Of a stretch of DNA of 64,000 nt, positions 35,955 to 46,769 are shown piece by piece (the stretch's first letter is position 1; each line of letters opens with the position of its first letter). Origin of the DNA: Agarivorans albus. Lineage in GTDB: Bacteria; Pseudomonadota; Gammaproteobacteria; Enterobacterales; Celerinatantimonadaceae. The stretch covers positions 499,501 to 563,500 of the forward strand of contig NZ_AP023032.1 in assembly GCF_019670105.1 (NCBI RefSeq), read 5' to 3'. The notes below the pieces were generated by a model, which was not told where the DNA came from, did no database searches, and was given only the letters and a program-made list of their open reading frames with translations. A program made the position numbers and the translations under genes.

Positions 35955-37973
35955 ATGCTAGTACATAAAAAATTGTCCATTACCCAGTTGATTCTGGCGA
36001 CATTTTCAATGCTATGTATCGTATTGCTGGTGCTCGGTTTAGTTGCATGGAAACAAATGCAACAAGCAGAAAACACAATGGGTGAAGTGATCACTCAAGC
36101 TTTCCCTTTAATGGGGCATACGAACCAGCTTGATCGTAGTTTAACCGCGGTTGAACGTGTGCTGAATAACACCATTCAAGAACGCGATGAACAAAAAGTT
36201 AATCAACTTATTGCGCAATACCATCAACGCGTGGCCGATTACCAAGCGGCAGAGCAAGTATTGGTAAATTGGTTGTCGGAAAATGGCGTAGAAAGTGAAA
36301 ACTTTAGCCTTGTTCAACAGCAAAATGAATTGTTATTCGAAGATGCAGAATACCTTATTGAGTTGCATCAAGATGTTATCTCTAGTGGCACATCCCTGTC
36401 TGAGCGTACCGCAACTTTCCAAGGCATTTCCTTACGTATTAACTTGTTGTTAGGCCAACTGTTTGATGAAGCAGATCCTAATATGCTTAAAGTATTGCTA
36501 GACGCAGTAAGTGCCGATCTCTCGGCAATGCAACTGGCAACCATTAATGTGCTCAACTCAACCGATCCTCGTGAAGTTGGTAAGGTGATTACTAGCAATA
36601 ATGAAACTAAAAGCTACGTAGAAGAAGACTTTGGTGACTTGATCGTTGAGAAAGAGCTGAAAGGCGTTCAGGGCGAGCATGAACTAGTAACGCAAATTCC
36701 TTGGTTACTTAACGAAGTGACTGCGTTTGGTGGCCTGTTAGGCCAATACCAACAATACCTAATTAAGCAAAACAAACTGATGAAGCTTAAAGCATCAATT
36801 ACTGATCAGCTACAAGATGTGAATAGTAATTTAAGTGCACTTACTGCAGAGAGCCAAAGCGCCACCGAGCAGCAAATCGAAGAAGCTTCTGGCAGCATTT
36901 CTACCTTGATAAACAGTGGTGCGGTGGTTATTCCACTTACTATTTTGTTCTGTATCGCCATGGGTTTAATTATTCAGCAGTTGATTAGAACTCCGCTGAA
37001 GCAATTGATTAATACCCTTAAGCACTTAGCAGATGGTGATTTGAGCCAGCGCTGTCAGTATCAAAGTGGCAACGAGTTTGGCATGTTGAGCAACCAGCTA
37101 AACCAGGTTATTGAACAGCAGCGAGACACCGTAACGGGCTTGCGTGAAAAGAGTGAAGCACTAGGGCAAGCTTCTACCGTAAACCGTCAGCACGGTAGCG
37201 ACATAATGAAGCAGCTGGACGAGCAGCGTAGCCAATGTATCACAGTGTCGGCCGCCATGACCGAAATGGAACAGGCGATTCAAGATGTAGCACGCCGAGC
37301 AGACTCTGCTGCACAAGGTATGCGAGAGATCAGCGATAGCACGCAAGATGGCGTTCGCCTAACCGAAGAAGCCTTAGAAAACAACCAAGCTTTGGCCTCC
37401 AACATTGCTAGCTCAACCGACAGAGTGAAACATGTGAGCGAAAGCAGCAACGCTATCTTTGGCATACTAGAAGTGATTGAAGGCATAACCCAGCAAACCA
37501 ACTTGTTAGCGCTTAATGCCGCCATTGAGGCCGCACGTGCGGGTGAGCAAGGCCGAGGGTTTGCGGTAGTAGCCGACGAAGTTCGCCAGTTAGCCCAGCG
37601 CACAGCTTCCTCTACCACCGAAATTCAAACCATGATTGGTGGTTTGCAGCAAGATACTGAGCTAGCGGTGAAGGAAATTGAGCAGTGTAATAAGAGCATG
37701 GAGCTAAATGCGAGTAACGTGAATGCGATTAACCAAAAAATTGGTGATATTGCTAGCCACATTGAGCATTTATCGCTGCTTAACGAAGAGATTAGTGTGG
37801 CAACTAACCAACAGCAAACCACCAGTGTGGATGTGTCTTGCAGTATGGAAACCATCTCTAGCGCTGCTCAGCAAAACCTTACAGTAGTAACTGAGCTAAA
37901 CCGCTTGAGCGATGATTTGGAATCTGTAGCTAAAGAGCAGGTAGACTTAGTACAAGGTTTTAAATTTGCTTAA
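35955..37973 (+). CDS. Methyl-accepting chemotaxis protein
   Basis: The protein of about 672 residues has TM1 at about 10-35, a large periplasmic helical sensor region of about 300 residues, TM2 around [17 protein letters not shown], a HAMP domain after it, and a cytoplasmic coiled coil. The tip contains the invariant signalling hairpin [38 protein letters not shown] (shown in family form). No C-terminal CheR/B-binding pentapeptide is seen. I use the ATG at 35955; a GTG at 35943 would add four residues. The ligand is unknown. A LacI-type palindrome just upstream suggests sugar-linked control. Confidence 0.93.
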   Translation: MLVHKKLSITQLILATFSMLCIVLLVLGLVAWKQMQQAENTMGEVITQAFPLMGHTNQLDRSLTAVERVLNNTIQERDEQKVNQLIAQYHQRVADYQAAEQVLVNWLSENGVESENFSLVQQQNELLFEDAEYLIELHQDVISSGTSLSERTATFQGISLRINLLLGQLFDEADPNMLKVLLDAVSADLSAMQLATINVLNSTDPREVGKVITSNNETKSYVEEDFGDLIVEKELKGVQGEHELVTQIPWLLNEVTAFGGLLGQYQQYLIKQNKLMKLKASITDQLQDVNSNLSALTAESQSATEQQIEEASGSISTLINSGAVVIPLTILFCIAMGLIIQQLIRTPLKQLINTLKHLADGDLSQRCQYQSGNEFGMLSNQLNQVIEQQRDTVTGLREKSEALGQASTVNRQHGSDIMKQLDEQRSQCITVSAAMTEMEQAIQDVARRADSAAQGMREISDSTQDGVRLTEEALENNQALASNIASSTDRVKHVSESSNAIFGILEVIEGITQQTNLLALNAAIEAARAGEQGRGFAVVADEVRQLAQRTASSTTEIQTMIGGLQQDTELAVKEIEQCNKSMELNASNVNAINQKIGDIASHIEHLSLLNEEISVATNQQQTTSVDVSCSMETISSAAQQNLTVVTELNRLSDDLESVAKEQVDLVQGFKFA

Positions 37974-37997
37974 GCTTGACTCGCAATAATGAATAGT

Positions 37998-38023
37998 AAA
38001 AAGCCACCCTAGGGTGGCTTTTT
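37998..38023. terminator. Bidirectional rho-independent terminator
   Basis: This is a perfect 26-bp palindrome (13-bp arms) with A/T-runs at both ends. It separates the chemoreceptor gene from the convergent dsbD. Confidence 0.88.
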
Positions 38024-38029
38024 TATGGC

Positions 38030-39823
38030 TTATAAACCGTTAAGGATTAAATGTGCGGTAAAGGCTTCGGCGTTCATAAAGCCGGTGACTCTGGCTTGTT
38101 TTAACTCCTCACCGCTTTGGTCAAACAGCAATATGGTGGGCAAACCTAGCACTTCATAATGATTGAGCAGCTTAATGGCTGTGGCATTAGTTTGAGTAAC
38201 ATCAGCTTGGATTAGCACCATCTTATCCAGCTTGGCAGCAACTTGCGGAGCGTGAAAAGTCTTATTCTCAAAATCTTTACAGGCGGTGCACCAGTCTGCA
38301 TAAAAATCCACTAAAGCAGGTTTTCCTTGCTGTGCCGCTAGTTGCAGCTGTTGCTGCATTTCTTCTAGGTTGGCCACTTGAATAAACTCTCCCTGCTGCT
38401 GGGCTGGCGCAGGTGCAAACCATGGTTGAGCGGCCCACAACAAGCTGATCGCCATTATTGCTAGCAGCAATAGTTGCCTAAAGGTTTGCCAGCCACTTAA
38501 TAGGGCTAAGCGGTTTTGATGATAGTAATAACCACTGGCGCCAATGACTAATGCTGCCCACAGGATGCGAATCGCTTCGGCAGATAAAAAACGCTCTAGC
38601 ATTAAAATGGCAACCGCAAGCAGCATTACCCCAAAGAAGGTTTTTACGTGGTTCATCCACGCCCCTGCTTTTGGCAGTAAACGACCGCTGCTAGCGCCTA
38701 ACAGTAACAAGGGTAAGCCCATACCTAAACTCAAGCTGTATAGGGTAATCGCGCCTAAGGCGAGATCGCCACTTTGCGCTACGTAAATCAGTACCCCAGA
38801 GAGTGGGGCGGCGGTGCAAGGAGAAGCAACTAGGCCAGATATCATGCCCATTATGGCAGCACCTGATAACGAACCTGCCTGCTGCTGGTTACTTAAGCTA
38901 TTTAGCTTTTGCTGCAGGCTGCTGGGCAGTTGTAGGTTAAACAAGCCAAACATAGACAGCGCTAGCACCACAAAGAGCACGGCTAAGCCGCCTAATATGA
39001 TTGGGTGTTGCAGCGCCGCTTGAAACTGTAAACCCGCGCTGGCCACCACTAAGCCTAAGGCGGTAAAGGTAGCCGCCATACCTTGCACATAGGCCATCGA
39101 TAAACTAAAGGCGCGCTTAGTGCTTAGCTGTTTTCCCGCACCGGCAATAATGCCGGTAAGAATGGGATACATAGGAAATACACAAGGCGTAAAAGCGAGG
39201 CCAATGCCTAATACAAAAAACAGCAATACATTTAGCCAAATATTGTTGTTGGTGAGGCGATCGGCCAGCACCCATTGTTGGCTAATGGGAACCGAGCCTT
39301 CGTTGTTTGCAATTGGTGCAGCTGGTGTTGTGCTGGGCGCTTGTGTTGCAGCATTAGCAGCTGAAGATTGTGAAAGAAAAGCTGGCTTGGTTTCTGGCGG
39401 GTAACATAAGCCGGCTTCGGCACAGCCTTGATAAGTGACCTGAATATTATTGGCTTGATTTAGCTGGTTAAGCGGTACAGAGAAAGAGACATCTTGCGGG
39501 TAAATAAACACTTCACCAAAGTAAGCATCGTTATATAGCTTACCTTGTGGCAGTAGTTTGCTTAAATCAATCGACTGGCCGTCTGCCACAACTTTAAACT
39601 GAGCTTGGTAAAGATAGTATTGCTCGGCAACTTGCCAACTAAGGTGCAGGGCACCGTCTTGCTCAATAAAGTTGAAGGCAAAAGCGCTATCTACAGGTAA
39701 GAATTCATTTGCATTAGAACTAGGAGAGGCCTTTAGGCCGGGCAGTTGGTCGAGTAGGTTGTCGGCAATACTCGGTAAGCTCAAGCAGAGCAAAAATACT
39801 ATTGTAAAGAATCGTTTAGCCAT
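38030..39823 (-). CDS. dsbD: Thiol:disulfide interchange protein DsbD
   Basis: The 597-residue protein moves electrons from cytoplasmic thioredoxin to periplasmic DsbC/DsbG. It has a signal peptide (cleavage near SIA-DN), an N-terminal periplasmic domain with the Cys pair in CAEAGLCYPPE, an eight-segment membrane core with Cys in FTPCVFPMYPIL and SPCTAAPLSG, and a C-terminal thioredoxin-like domain with YADWCTACKDFE (CTAC; E. coli has CVAC). The start overlaps the cutA end by 25 bp, so the two are probably translationally coupled. The cutA-dsbD order is the same as in E. coli. Confidence 0.97.
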   Translation of the reverse strand: MAKRFFTIVFLLCLSLPSIADNLLDQLPGLKASPSSNANEFLPVDSAFAFNFIEQDGALHLSWQVAEQYYLYQAQFKVVADGQSIDLSKLLPQGKLYNDAYFGEVFIYPQDVSFSVPLNQLNQANNIQVTYQGCAEAGLCYPPETKPAFLSQSSAANAATQAPSTTPAAPIANNEGSVPISQQWVLADRLTNNNIWLNVLLFFVLGIGLAFTPCVFPMYPILTGIIAGAGKQLSTKRAFSLSMAYVQGMAATFTALGLVVASAGLQFQAALQHPIILGGLAVLFVVLALSMFGLFNLQLPSSLQQKLNSLSNQQQAGSLSGAAIMGMISGLVASPCTAAPLSGVLIYVAQSGDLALGAITLYSLSLGMGLPLLLLGASSGRLLPKAGAWMNHVKTFFGVMLLAVAILMLERFLSAEAIRILWAALVIGASGYYYHQNRLALLSGWQTFRQLLLLAIMAISLLWAAQPWFAPAPAQQQGEFIQVANLEEMQQQLQLAAQQGKPALVDFYADWCTACKDFENKTFHAPQVAAKLDKMVLIQADVTQTNATAIKLLNHYEVLGLPTILLFDQSGEELKQARVTGFMNAEAFTAHLILNGL

Positions 39824-40119
39824 TTCAGGTAGTCACTCGCTCCTTGTTCAATGGGTAGCGCAATAAATTCTGGGCAATCATAGGGATGATGCTGTTTAAA
39901 ATAACACTGTAAGGAATGTAAGCAGCGCAAATTGGTTTTAATTTGCAGCTGTACCTCACTACTGGATTCAATATTGTCTTGCCAGCGATAAATAGACCTG
40001 ACTTGCGGCAAAATATTAACACAAGCCGCCAATTTTTTTTCTACAAGCTGCTGCGCAAAGCGCTGAGCAGCATCTACATTATCAAAAGTGGTGAGAACTA
40101 AATAGCAAGCGGTTTCCAT
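39799..40119 (-). CDS. cutA: Divalent-cation tolerance protein CutA
   Basis: The 106-residue protein matches the small trimeric CutA family: ACYLVLTTFDNVDAAQRFAQQLVEKKLAACVNILPQVRSIYRWQ (family pattern in this region) and the later HPYDCPEFIALPI. The ATG at 40119 has AGAGGC just upstream and fits the family; the frame extends to 40146 but that adds nine unneeded residues. CutA has been linked to copper tolerance through its neighbour DsbD. It overlaps dsbD downstream. Confidence 0.95.
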   Translation of the reverse strand: METACYLVLTTFDNVDAAQRFAQQLVEKKLAACVNILPQVRSIYRWQDNIESSSEVQLQIKTNLRCLHSLQCYFKQHHPYDCPEFIALPIEQGASDYLKWLNDSLQ

Positions 40120-40291
40120 ATTGAGCCTCTGGTAAGCAGATGTCACTTTGAGTGTAGAAAGTAGCTATTGAAGCGCCATTAAATAAGCGAAATGTCCTGT
40201 TGTTTGCTGGTTTATTGAGCATAAGCCTTTAAATTTGCTCCAACTGCCCTCATATTTTACCCTTAAGGTGAAGCAGATTTTCAGCTTCTCC

Positions 40292-40795
40292 ATGACTTTG
40301 AGGAACTACGCCTTGTTTTTATATGTATTTTTATTGTTTGCTGGCCTGTCTTACGCAGAGATTTATGTGTTAATTCAGGTGGGCAGCCAGATGGGCGCGT
40401 TAAGCGCTATTGCCTTAACCATTCTTACTGCATTGGTTGGTGCATCTCTAGTTCGTAGCCAAGGATTACAAACCGCTTTTCAGGCGCGTTCGGCAATGGA
40501 GCGAGGAGAAACCCCTGCTCAACAAATGATTGAAGGCCTAATGCTAATCATTGCAGGTGCAATGTTAGTGATGCCAGGCTTTATTACCGATTTCTTCGGT
40601 TTGCTTATTTTACTACCGCCACTACGAGCCCTATTGGCTGCTCGAGTGTTAAAGTCTCAGGCCTTAAAAATGCAGTCTATGCGTTTTCAAACACCAGGGG
40701 AGGGCAATGTGAAAGACGCCAATCCACCTAGTGGCAAGGTTGATAATAAGCCAGGCAGCACCATTGAGGGTGAGTTTGAAAGAAAAGACGATTAA
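40292..40795 (+). CDS. fxsA: FxsA-family membrane protein
   Basis: The protein of about 167 residues has four hydrophobic segments and the FxsA features AEIYVLIQVGSQMG, TALVGASLVRSQGLQTAF, IEGLMLIIAGAMLVMPGFITDFFGLLILLPP (family pattern). In E. coli FxsA suppresses F-plasmid exclusion of phage T7; its cellular role is unclear. The hydrophilic C-terminal tail is longer than in E. coli. The start is uncertain: ATG at 40292 gives the family N terminus, but no strong ribosome-binding site precedes it, and a TTG at 40235 keeps the frame open. It lies between cutA and groESL as in E. coli. Confidence 0.88.
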   Translation: MTLRNYALFLYVFLLFAGLSYAEIYVLIQVGSQMGALSAIALTILTALVGASLVRSQGLQTAFQARSAMERGETPAQQMIEGLMLIIAGAMLVMPGFITDFFGLLILLPPLRALLAARVLKSQALKMQSMRFQTPGEGNVKDANPPSGKVDNKPGSTIEGEFERKDD

Positions 40796-40812
40796 TAACA
40801 AAATTTGGATAT

Positions 40813-40844
40813 AAAAAAAGAAGGGCAATAGCCCTTCTTTTTTT
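40813..40844. terminator. Bidirectional rho-independent terminator
   Basis: A 14-bp stem (40813-40826 with 40831-40844) with a 4-base loop and A/T-runs lies between fxsA and the convergent small gene at 40868. Confidence 0.92.
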
Positions 40845-40867
40845 ATCGATAATTGTTGCTCAGGCAA

Positions 40868-41050
40868 TTAGTGCCTTTGTGTTACCACTCGAGGATTCAA
40901 GCCTTTGCTGGTAGACAAAAACGAATCAAACTCGTCGGAACGTAGATGCTCTTCGGCTTCTTTAACGCTACCTTGAAAAGGTAAGTAAACAGTTTTCTCT
41001 TTGCTTAGAAAACCACTTAAACGCTCAAATGCAATATAGATTTGCTGCAT
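40868..41050 (-). CDS. Small conserved-looking soluble protein, 60 residues
   Basis: I do not recognise this protein. MQQIYIAFERLSGFLSKEKT followed by FQGSVKEAEEHLRSDEFDSF suggests two helices joined by a short strand; there is no signal peptide or Cys. The ATG at 41050 is favoured over a TTG at 41056 because GGGAG lies nine bases upstream of the ATG and only three before the TTG. It is divergent from groES and shares its upstream region. The terminator at 40813 serves its end. Confidence 0.6.
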   Translation of the reverse strand: MQQIYIAFERLSGFLSKEKTVYLPFQGSVKEAEEHLRSDEFDSFLSTSKGLNPRVVTQRH

Positions 41051-41271
41051 AATCAAGTGCTCCCGCTGTTACGCCAAATAAAACCAACATTTGTTATTAG
41101 TTTGTTATCTAATTGTTGGTATAACTGTCTAGTACGACCAGTCGCTGTGATCCTGCTCAAATTTTTGTCTGGGTTCAAGTGTTTTTTGTAAAATTTGTAA
41201 CTGAAAATGTTTTCATTTTGATATTGGCCAAGTTTTTAAGACAGAAAACCAAAAAAAAATTGCTAGCAACC

Positions 41272-41299
41272 CTTGTATGCAGCGTTTACGCCCCCATCT
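41272..41299 (+). promoter_or_regulatory. Heat-shock (sigma-32 type) promoter of groESL
   Basis: CTTGTA (41272-41277) is separated by 14 bases from CCCCATCT (41292-41299), very close to the sigma-32 consensus CTTGAA-N13-15-CCCCATNT. It lies about 80 bp before the groES ATG. The rest of the 331-bp region between the small gene and groES holds only the groES ribosome-binding site (AAGGAGAG at 41369-41376). Confidence 0.82.
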
Positions 41300-41381
41300 T
41301 AAATTCAACATTAAAGCTTTGTAGCCCTTGGCTGCATTTTCATAGACAAAACACGATTGTTTTATTTAAGGAGAGATAGCA

Positions 41382-41672
41382 ATGAACATCCGTCCGTTGC
41401 ATGACCGCGTTATCATCAAACGTAAAGACCAAGAGAGTAAATCAGCTGGTGGCATCGTGCTTACTGGCTCTGCGGCTGAAAAGTCGACTCGTGGTGAAGT
41501 ACTTGCTGTAGGCAAAGGTCGTATGCTTGACAATGGTGAAATCCAAGCCTTAGACGTAAAAGTTGGTGACACTGTTGTATTCAACGAAGGCTACGGCGTT
41601 AAAACTGAAAAAGTTGACGGCGAAGAAGTGCTGATCATGTCTGAGTCAGACATTCTAGCAATTGTAGAATAA
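41382..41672 (+). CDS. groES: Co-chaperonin GroES
   Basis: The 96-residue protein starts [20 protein letters not shown] and holds the mobile-loop sequence [20 protein letters not shown], followed by [17 protein letters not shown]. It forms the heptameric lid on GroEL. The gene lies 52 bp before groEL under a heat-shock promoter. Confidence 0.99.
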   Translation: MNIRPLHDRVIIKRKDQESKSAGGIVLTGSAAEKSTRGEVLAVGKGRMLDNGEIQALDVKVGDTVVFNEGYGVKTEKVDGEEVLIMSESDILAIVE

Positions 41673-41703
41673 TCTCCCTTTTTTCTGGTTAAGAAAAAGC
41701 TGA

Positions 41704-43383
<1,680 letters not shown>

Positions 43384-43423
43384 TCATCGCTTCAGCTATT
43401 CATAGAAACTCATAAAGTTTCTT

Positions 43424-43454
43424 AAAGCCCGTAAGGCATTGCTTTACGGGCTTT
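43424..43454 (+). terminator. Terminator after groEL
   Basis: An 11-bp stem (43424-43434 with 43444-43454) has a 9-base loop and is followed by a T-run. The remainder of the 338-bp gap up to 43721 holds one more terminator and otherwise nothing I can identify. Confidence 0.88.
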
Positions 43455-43675
43455 TTTTATGCTTAAACCTTGGGCGATTAGTATTGCGTGGGCTAGCTGT
43501 GAATAAGGTTGTGTCCACAAGACTAGGTGTTAGAGGGCCTGTGATAAAGAAATTGAGGTAACAAGTCGCTTAGCTACGAAAGAACTATCACCAATTTATT
43601 CAAGCCATTTAAAGCTGAGTAAAACACTATTTGAACCAAGGGGCTTATTTCTAGTTGTGGTGTTTGGCGAAAGGA

Positions 43676-43706
43676 AACAAAACGCTCGATAGACGAGCGT
43701 TTTGTT
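43676..43706 (-). terminator. Terminator after the 43722-45713 gene
   Basis: A 13-bp stem (43676-43688 with 43694-43706) with a 5-base loop lies 16 bp past the stop of the minus-strand gene. Its ends are only mildly T-rich, so it may be weaker than the others. Confidence 0.7.
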
Positions 43707-43721
43707 GTTACATCATGAGGC

Positions 43722-45713
43722 TTAAGTCTTTGAGCACATGATGGGGTATTCGTTCCACCAGTTGGTGAGATTTAGGCCGCTCCAGCCGTCACCTGTGTAA
43801 ACACGCTCAACGTGCAATTGCATAATGTGGCAATTACCTTCTGGGTCTTGCATTGCTGCATGGAAGACAGTTTTTTGCAGCTGTGGTAAGCCGGTTAACG
43901 GGTGGTTCTCTTGCGTCCAGTTACTGTTGGTACGTATGGGAGTCGATATTAGCTTGCCATAGCTTTCGGTGCGCCCAATTACCTTGGCTAGCTGTTCTTC
44001 AACTTGCTGTTGATGGGTCTTATCTTGGCTGCTGGCTGCTTTTGGCATACGTGCGTCTTTTAACTCACTCTCTAGGCGCTGGCGCATGGTAGCCTCTCCA
44101 GCTGAGATTTTTTGTTCAAGTGCGGCTGATAGCTCTTGGTGGTTAGCGATGATGTCCTTGAGAACCTCTGAGTGACCATGCACGTTTTGCAAGCGGGGTA
44201 AAAGGGCCTTCAGCTGGGCATCGGCATCACGCATCTTATCGGCTTGCGCGCTACTGAAGTAGCGTTGCGCGGAGTTATCTTGGTAATCGGCCATTGCTGT
44301 CAGCATTGGTAGCAGATCTTTCTGATAGTGTTTATCTGCATTGTCTTCTAGGGCTGCAAAGTACTTTTCGATAAAGCCTAAGGAGAATTGAATACTTTCA
44401 TCATCGGCGTACAACTCGCGGAACTCTGCGATGCCTTCAGTGTATTCGCTAGAGGGGCCAATCGCTTCCCATTGCTCGATGTAGCTGTCTGAGATGTAGA
44501 ACTGGCTGGATAAGGTCATTAGTTGTCTATCTAGCTGTTGGAGCATCAGGCGTTGCTGGCGAACTTCTTGTGCTTCGGCATCGGCAGCATTGGCTTGTGC
44601 GTCCAAGCGGGCTGCTAGCTCGGTGTATAAGCTGAAATCATAGTCTGGATAATCAGTCTGAAGTTTTTGAAGTGTACGTTCATAGCGAGTGACCGTGTTG
44701 GACAAGGAAGCGAGTGGTGCTCCTTTGAAAATATCACGATGGATTTGCTGGAGGGCATTCTGTAAGTTCTTTACTTGGGTGTTAGCTTTACGGTCAATCG
44801 GCTCAAGTGGGTAGAATACTAGCGGTGGTAATAGCTCTATCTTTAGCTCGTTAGTGCCACGTTTATGATAGTTGTCCAATTGAGCAATATAGTGCTCTGC
44901 GTTGTCGGTATCTTTGGCGTTAATTGCTTTTTGCAGATCGCGTTGGCAGCGGGTGAACTGACGACTAAAGCCATCGTTACGAGAAGATTGAAGCTCGCTA
45001 TCTAACTGGCTAAAACATTTGTTTAGAGCGTCGTTAGTCTTGTTACCAGTGCTGCGCGCAGTGTTCTTCTTTTGCTTAGAGCTTTGCTCGGAGCTGTTAA
45101 CAACTTGTTGGTCAACTTCAGCTTGCTTTGTGGTAGTTGAAGATGCAGTTACTGAAGCTGCGGTTGCACTTGCACTTGGCTCAGCCTGTGCAGTTTTTGC
45201 AACAAGCTGGTCGCGTAGGGCATAGCTGCTGCTTAAGTCATAATCGGGATCGGCTTTTTTAACGCGCTTAGCGTAGCCTTCAAAGCGCTCATTGTGCCGA
45301 TTAACCGTCTTGTCGCTGCTTCCCTTTTGAATAGCTCGCTGCAACTGTCGCAGCTCATTTTGCATCTGCTCCAAGACTTTATGGTACTTAGTGTCTAGTG
45401 GTGCAACTTCAGTAATTAGCAAGAATTTGCCTAGTGCATCACCGCCTGCTTGCTCAAAATCTTGTTGGATTTGGTTTAGCTGACTGCTATACGCTTCAAC
45501 ATCAATATTGTTTTGCTGGTTGATGCTGGACTGTAACGTTCGCCAGCAGCGAGGGATGGCTGATTTAGCTCCCGCGAGTTTGTTTCCGCTAACCGCTTGT
45601 GCAGCTCGGTCGATACATTTGTTCATGTCGGCGTCGGTTGCCTGAGCAATAGGGACCACTAAAGCGATACTCAATCCCAGAAGAGTGAATTGAGTAATAT
45701 TTCTGCATTTCAT
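43722..45713 (-). CDS. Periplasmic protein with two 140-residue repeats
   Basis: The function is unknown. The 663-residue protein has a signal peptide (cleavage near residue 25, AQA-TD). Residues 30-170 and 230-370 are copies of one unit at an exact 200-residue offset: Cys33/Cys56 against Cys233/Cys256, and PDYDLSSSYALRDQL against PDYDFSLYTELAARL. An Ala/Ser/Thr/Gln-rich linker (about 172-226) joins them. A helical region follows, and the C-terminal 70 residues (QDPEGNCHIMQL and WSGLNLTNWWNEYPIMC) look like a separate small domain with two Cys. All three Cys pairs could form disulfides. The gene stands alone with 552 bp of non-coding sequence upstream. Confidence 0.82.
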   Translation of the reverse strand: MKCRNITQFTLLGLSIALVVPIAQATDADMNKCIDRAAQAVSGNKLAGAKSAIPRCWRTLQSSINQQNNIDVEAYSSQLNQIQQDFEQAGGDALGKFLLITEVAPLDTKYHKVLEQMQNELRQLQRAIQKGSSDKTVNRHNERFEGYAKRVKKADPDYDLSSSYALRDQLVAKTAQAEPSASATAASVTASSTTTKQAEVDQQVVNSSEQSSKQKKNTARSTGNKTNDALNKCFSQLDSELQSSRNDGFSRQFTRCQRDLQKAINAKDTDNAEHYIAQLDNYHKRGTNELKIELLPPLVFYPLEPIDRKANTQVKNLQNALQQIHRDIFKGAPLASLSNTVTRYERTLQKLQTDYPDYDFSLYTELAARLDAQANAADAEAQEVRQQRLMLQQLDRQLMTLSSQFYISDSYIEQWEAIGPSSEYTEGIAEFRELYADDESIQFSLGFIEKYFAALEDNADKHYQKDLLPMLTAMADYQDNSAQRYFSSAQADKMRDADAQLKALLPRLQNVHGHSEVLKDIIANHQELSAALEQKISAGEATMRQRLESELKDARMPKAASSQDKTHQQQVEEQLAKVIGRTESYGKLISTPIRTNSNWTQENHPLTGLPQLQKTVFHAAMQDPEGNCHIMQLHVERVYTGDGWSGLNLTNWWNEYPIMCSKT

Positions 45714-46265
45714 CTAATGTAAAACTCCATTTTAGCATTGGCTGTTTTTTGTTTGGTGATTACATGATTAATTGGCTTACTAACAACAACTTACACCAAA
45801 TATCAGTAAATACTGCGTAATATTGCATCAACTAGAGCCAAAAACAAACAGCTAAGTTCGAGTTATTGATGAAAGTGTTGGTGATTAGTGATGAGGGTAG
45901 TTATCTAAGCCTGAAATAATGTTCTCGTTATCGTTCAAAACTTAGCTAGCTTGGCGTAATAGAGAGCTAAAAAGTGCTCTGAATAAACAAAGGAGAGCCA
46001 GCGAGTTAAGCCGCTTATCACTTTTCTGACTAACTTTCTGATGTTGGGGGCATCCATAGCCAATCAAAAACTAGTTTGTTGGTTTGTGATTGATGGTTTG
46101 CTTTAATTGGCTTTCTTAACCGCTAAAAAGCTAAGGCTTTTTAGCTTGCCCTTTTTTATTGGCTAAAACTCCCGCATACTCAGGATACAACTGCAGCAAA
46201 TGCGCTATGGTTTATGATGAAGTAACTAGATATAGCGCAGCTAACCACGTTAAGGAGAACGAGTT
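45714..46265. other. 552-bp intergenic region with an orphan terminator-like hairpin
   Basis: No convincing gene is seen. A 10-bp stem (46122-46131 with 46136-46145) with a 4-base loop, followed by TTGCCCTTTTTTATT, looks like a plus-strand terminator, yet no plus-strand gene precedes it in this gap. It could end a small RNA transcribed from somewhere in 45850-46120. The promoter of the molybdopterin-fold gene should lie in 46150-46265. Confidence 0.45.
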
Positions 46266-46757
46266 ATGCGATTTTTGTTAGCATTAGGTTTATTGGTATG
46301 TTCCTCTTTCAGCTCTGCTGAATTACCCAGCCCACAAGACGAACCTATATTAACTATTGCCGGGCTTATTCTGCATGGAAACAACCAAGGCGCAGCTGAC
46401 TTTGATCTAAAGATGCTACAGGCCTTGCCGCAGCACACCATTGTTACGCGCCATCCTTGGGTTGAAACCCGCCATCACTACAAAGGCCCAAAAGTAGCCG
46501 AAGTACTAGAGTTAGCGGGAGCCCAATCGAGCAAGCTTACCCTAGTGGCCTTAAATAACTATGAAGTTGAAATCGACTTTTCCGACATTAAAAAGTTTGA
46601 GCCTATTTTGGCTTGGTCTGATAACGATCGCCCAATGCGGGTGCGCGATAAAGGCCCGTTATGGTTAATGCTGCCGATAGACGACCACCCAGAACTACTG
46701 CAAATGCCTTATAACGATTTTATGATTTGGCAGTTGCGCAGCATTATTGTTAAGTGA
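46266..46757 (+). CDS. Exported small molybdopterin-oxidoreductase-fold protein
   Basis: The 163-residue protein has a signal peptide (cleavage near SSA-EL) and one compact domain. DFDLKMLQALPQHTIVTRHPW, GPKVAEVLELAGA, LNNYEVEIDFSDIKKF and the final MIWQLRSIIVK match the SUOX-type molybdopterin-binding fold in reduced form. The catalytic Cys that ligates molybdenum is absent, so it is unlikely to be an enzyme and may bind a ligand. An AAGGAGAACG ribosome-binding site precedes the ATG. The GGDEF/EAL gene starts 12 bp after its stop, so the product may be a periplasmic input for that receptor. Confidence 0.78.
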   Translation: MRFLLALGLLVCSSFSSAELPSPQDEPILTIAGLILHGNNQGAADFDLKMLQALPQHTIVTRHPWVETRHHYKGPKVAEVLELAGAQSSKLTLVALNNYEVEIDFSDIKKFEPILAWSDNDRPMRVRDKGPLWLMLPIDDHPELLQMPYNDFMIWQLRSIIVK

Positions 46758-46769
46758 GCCTAGCTATTG

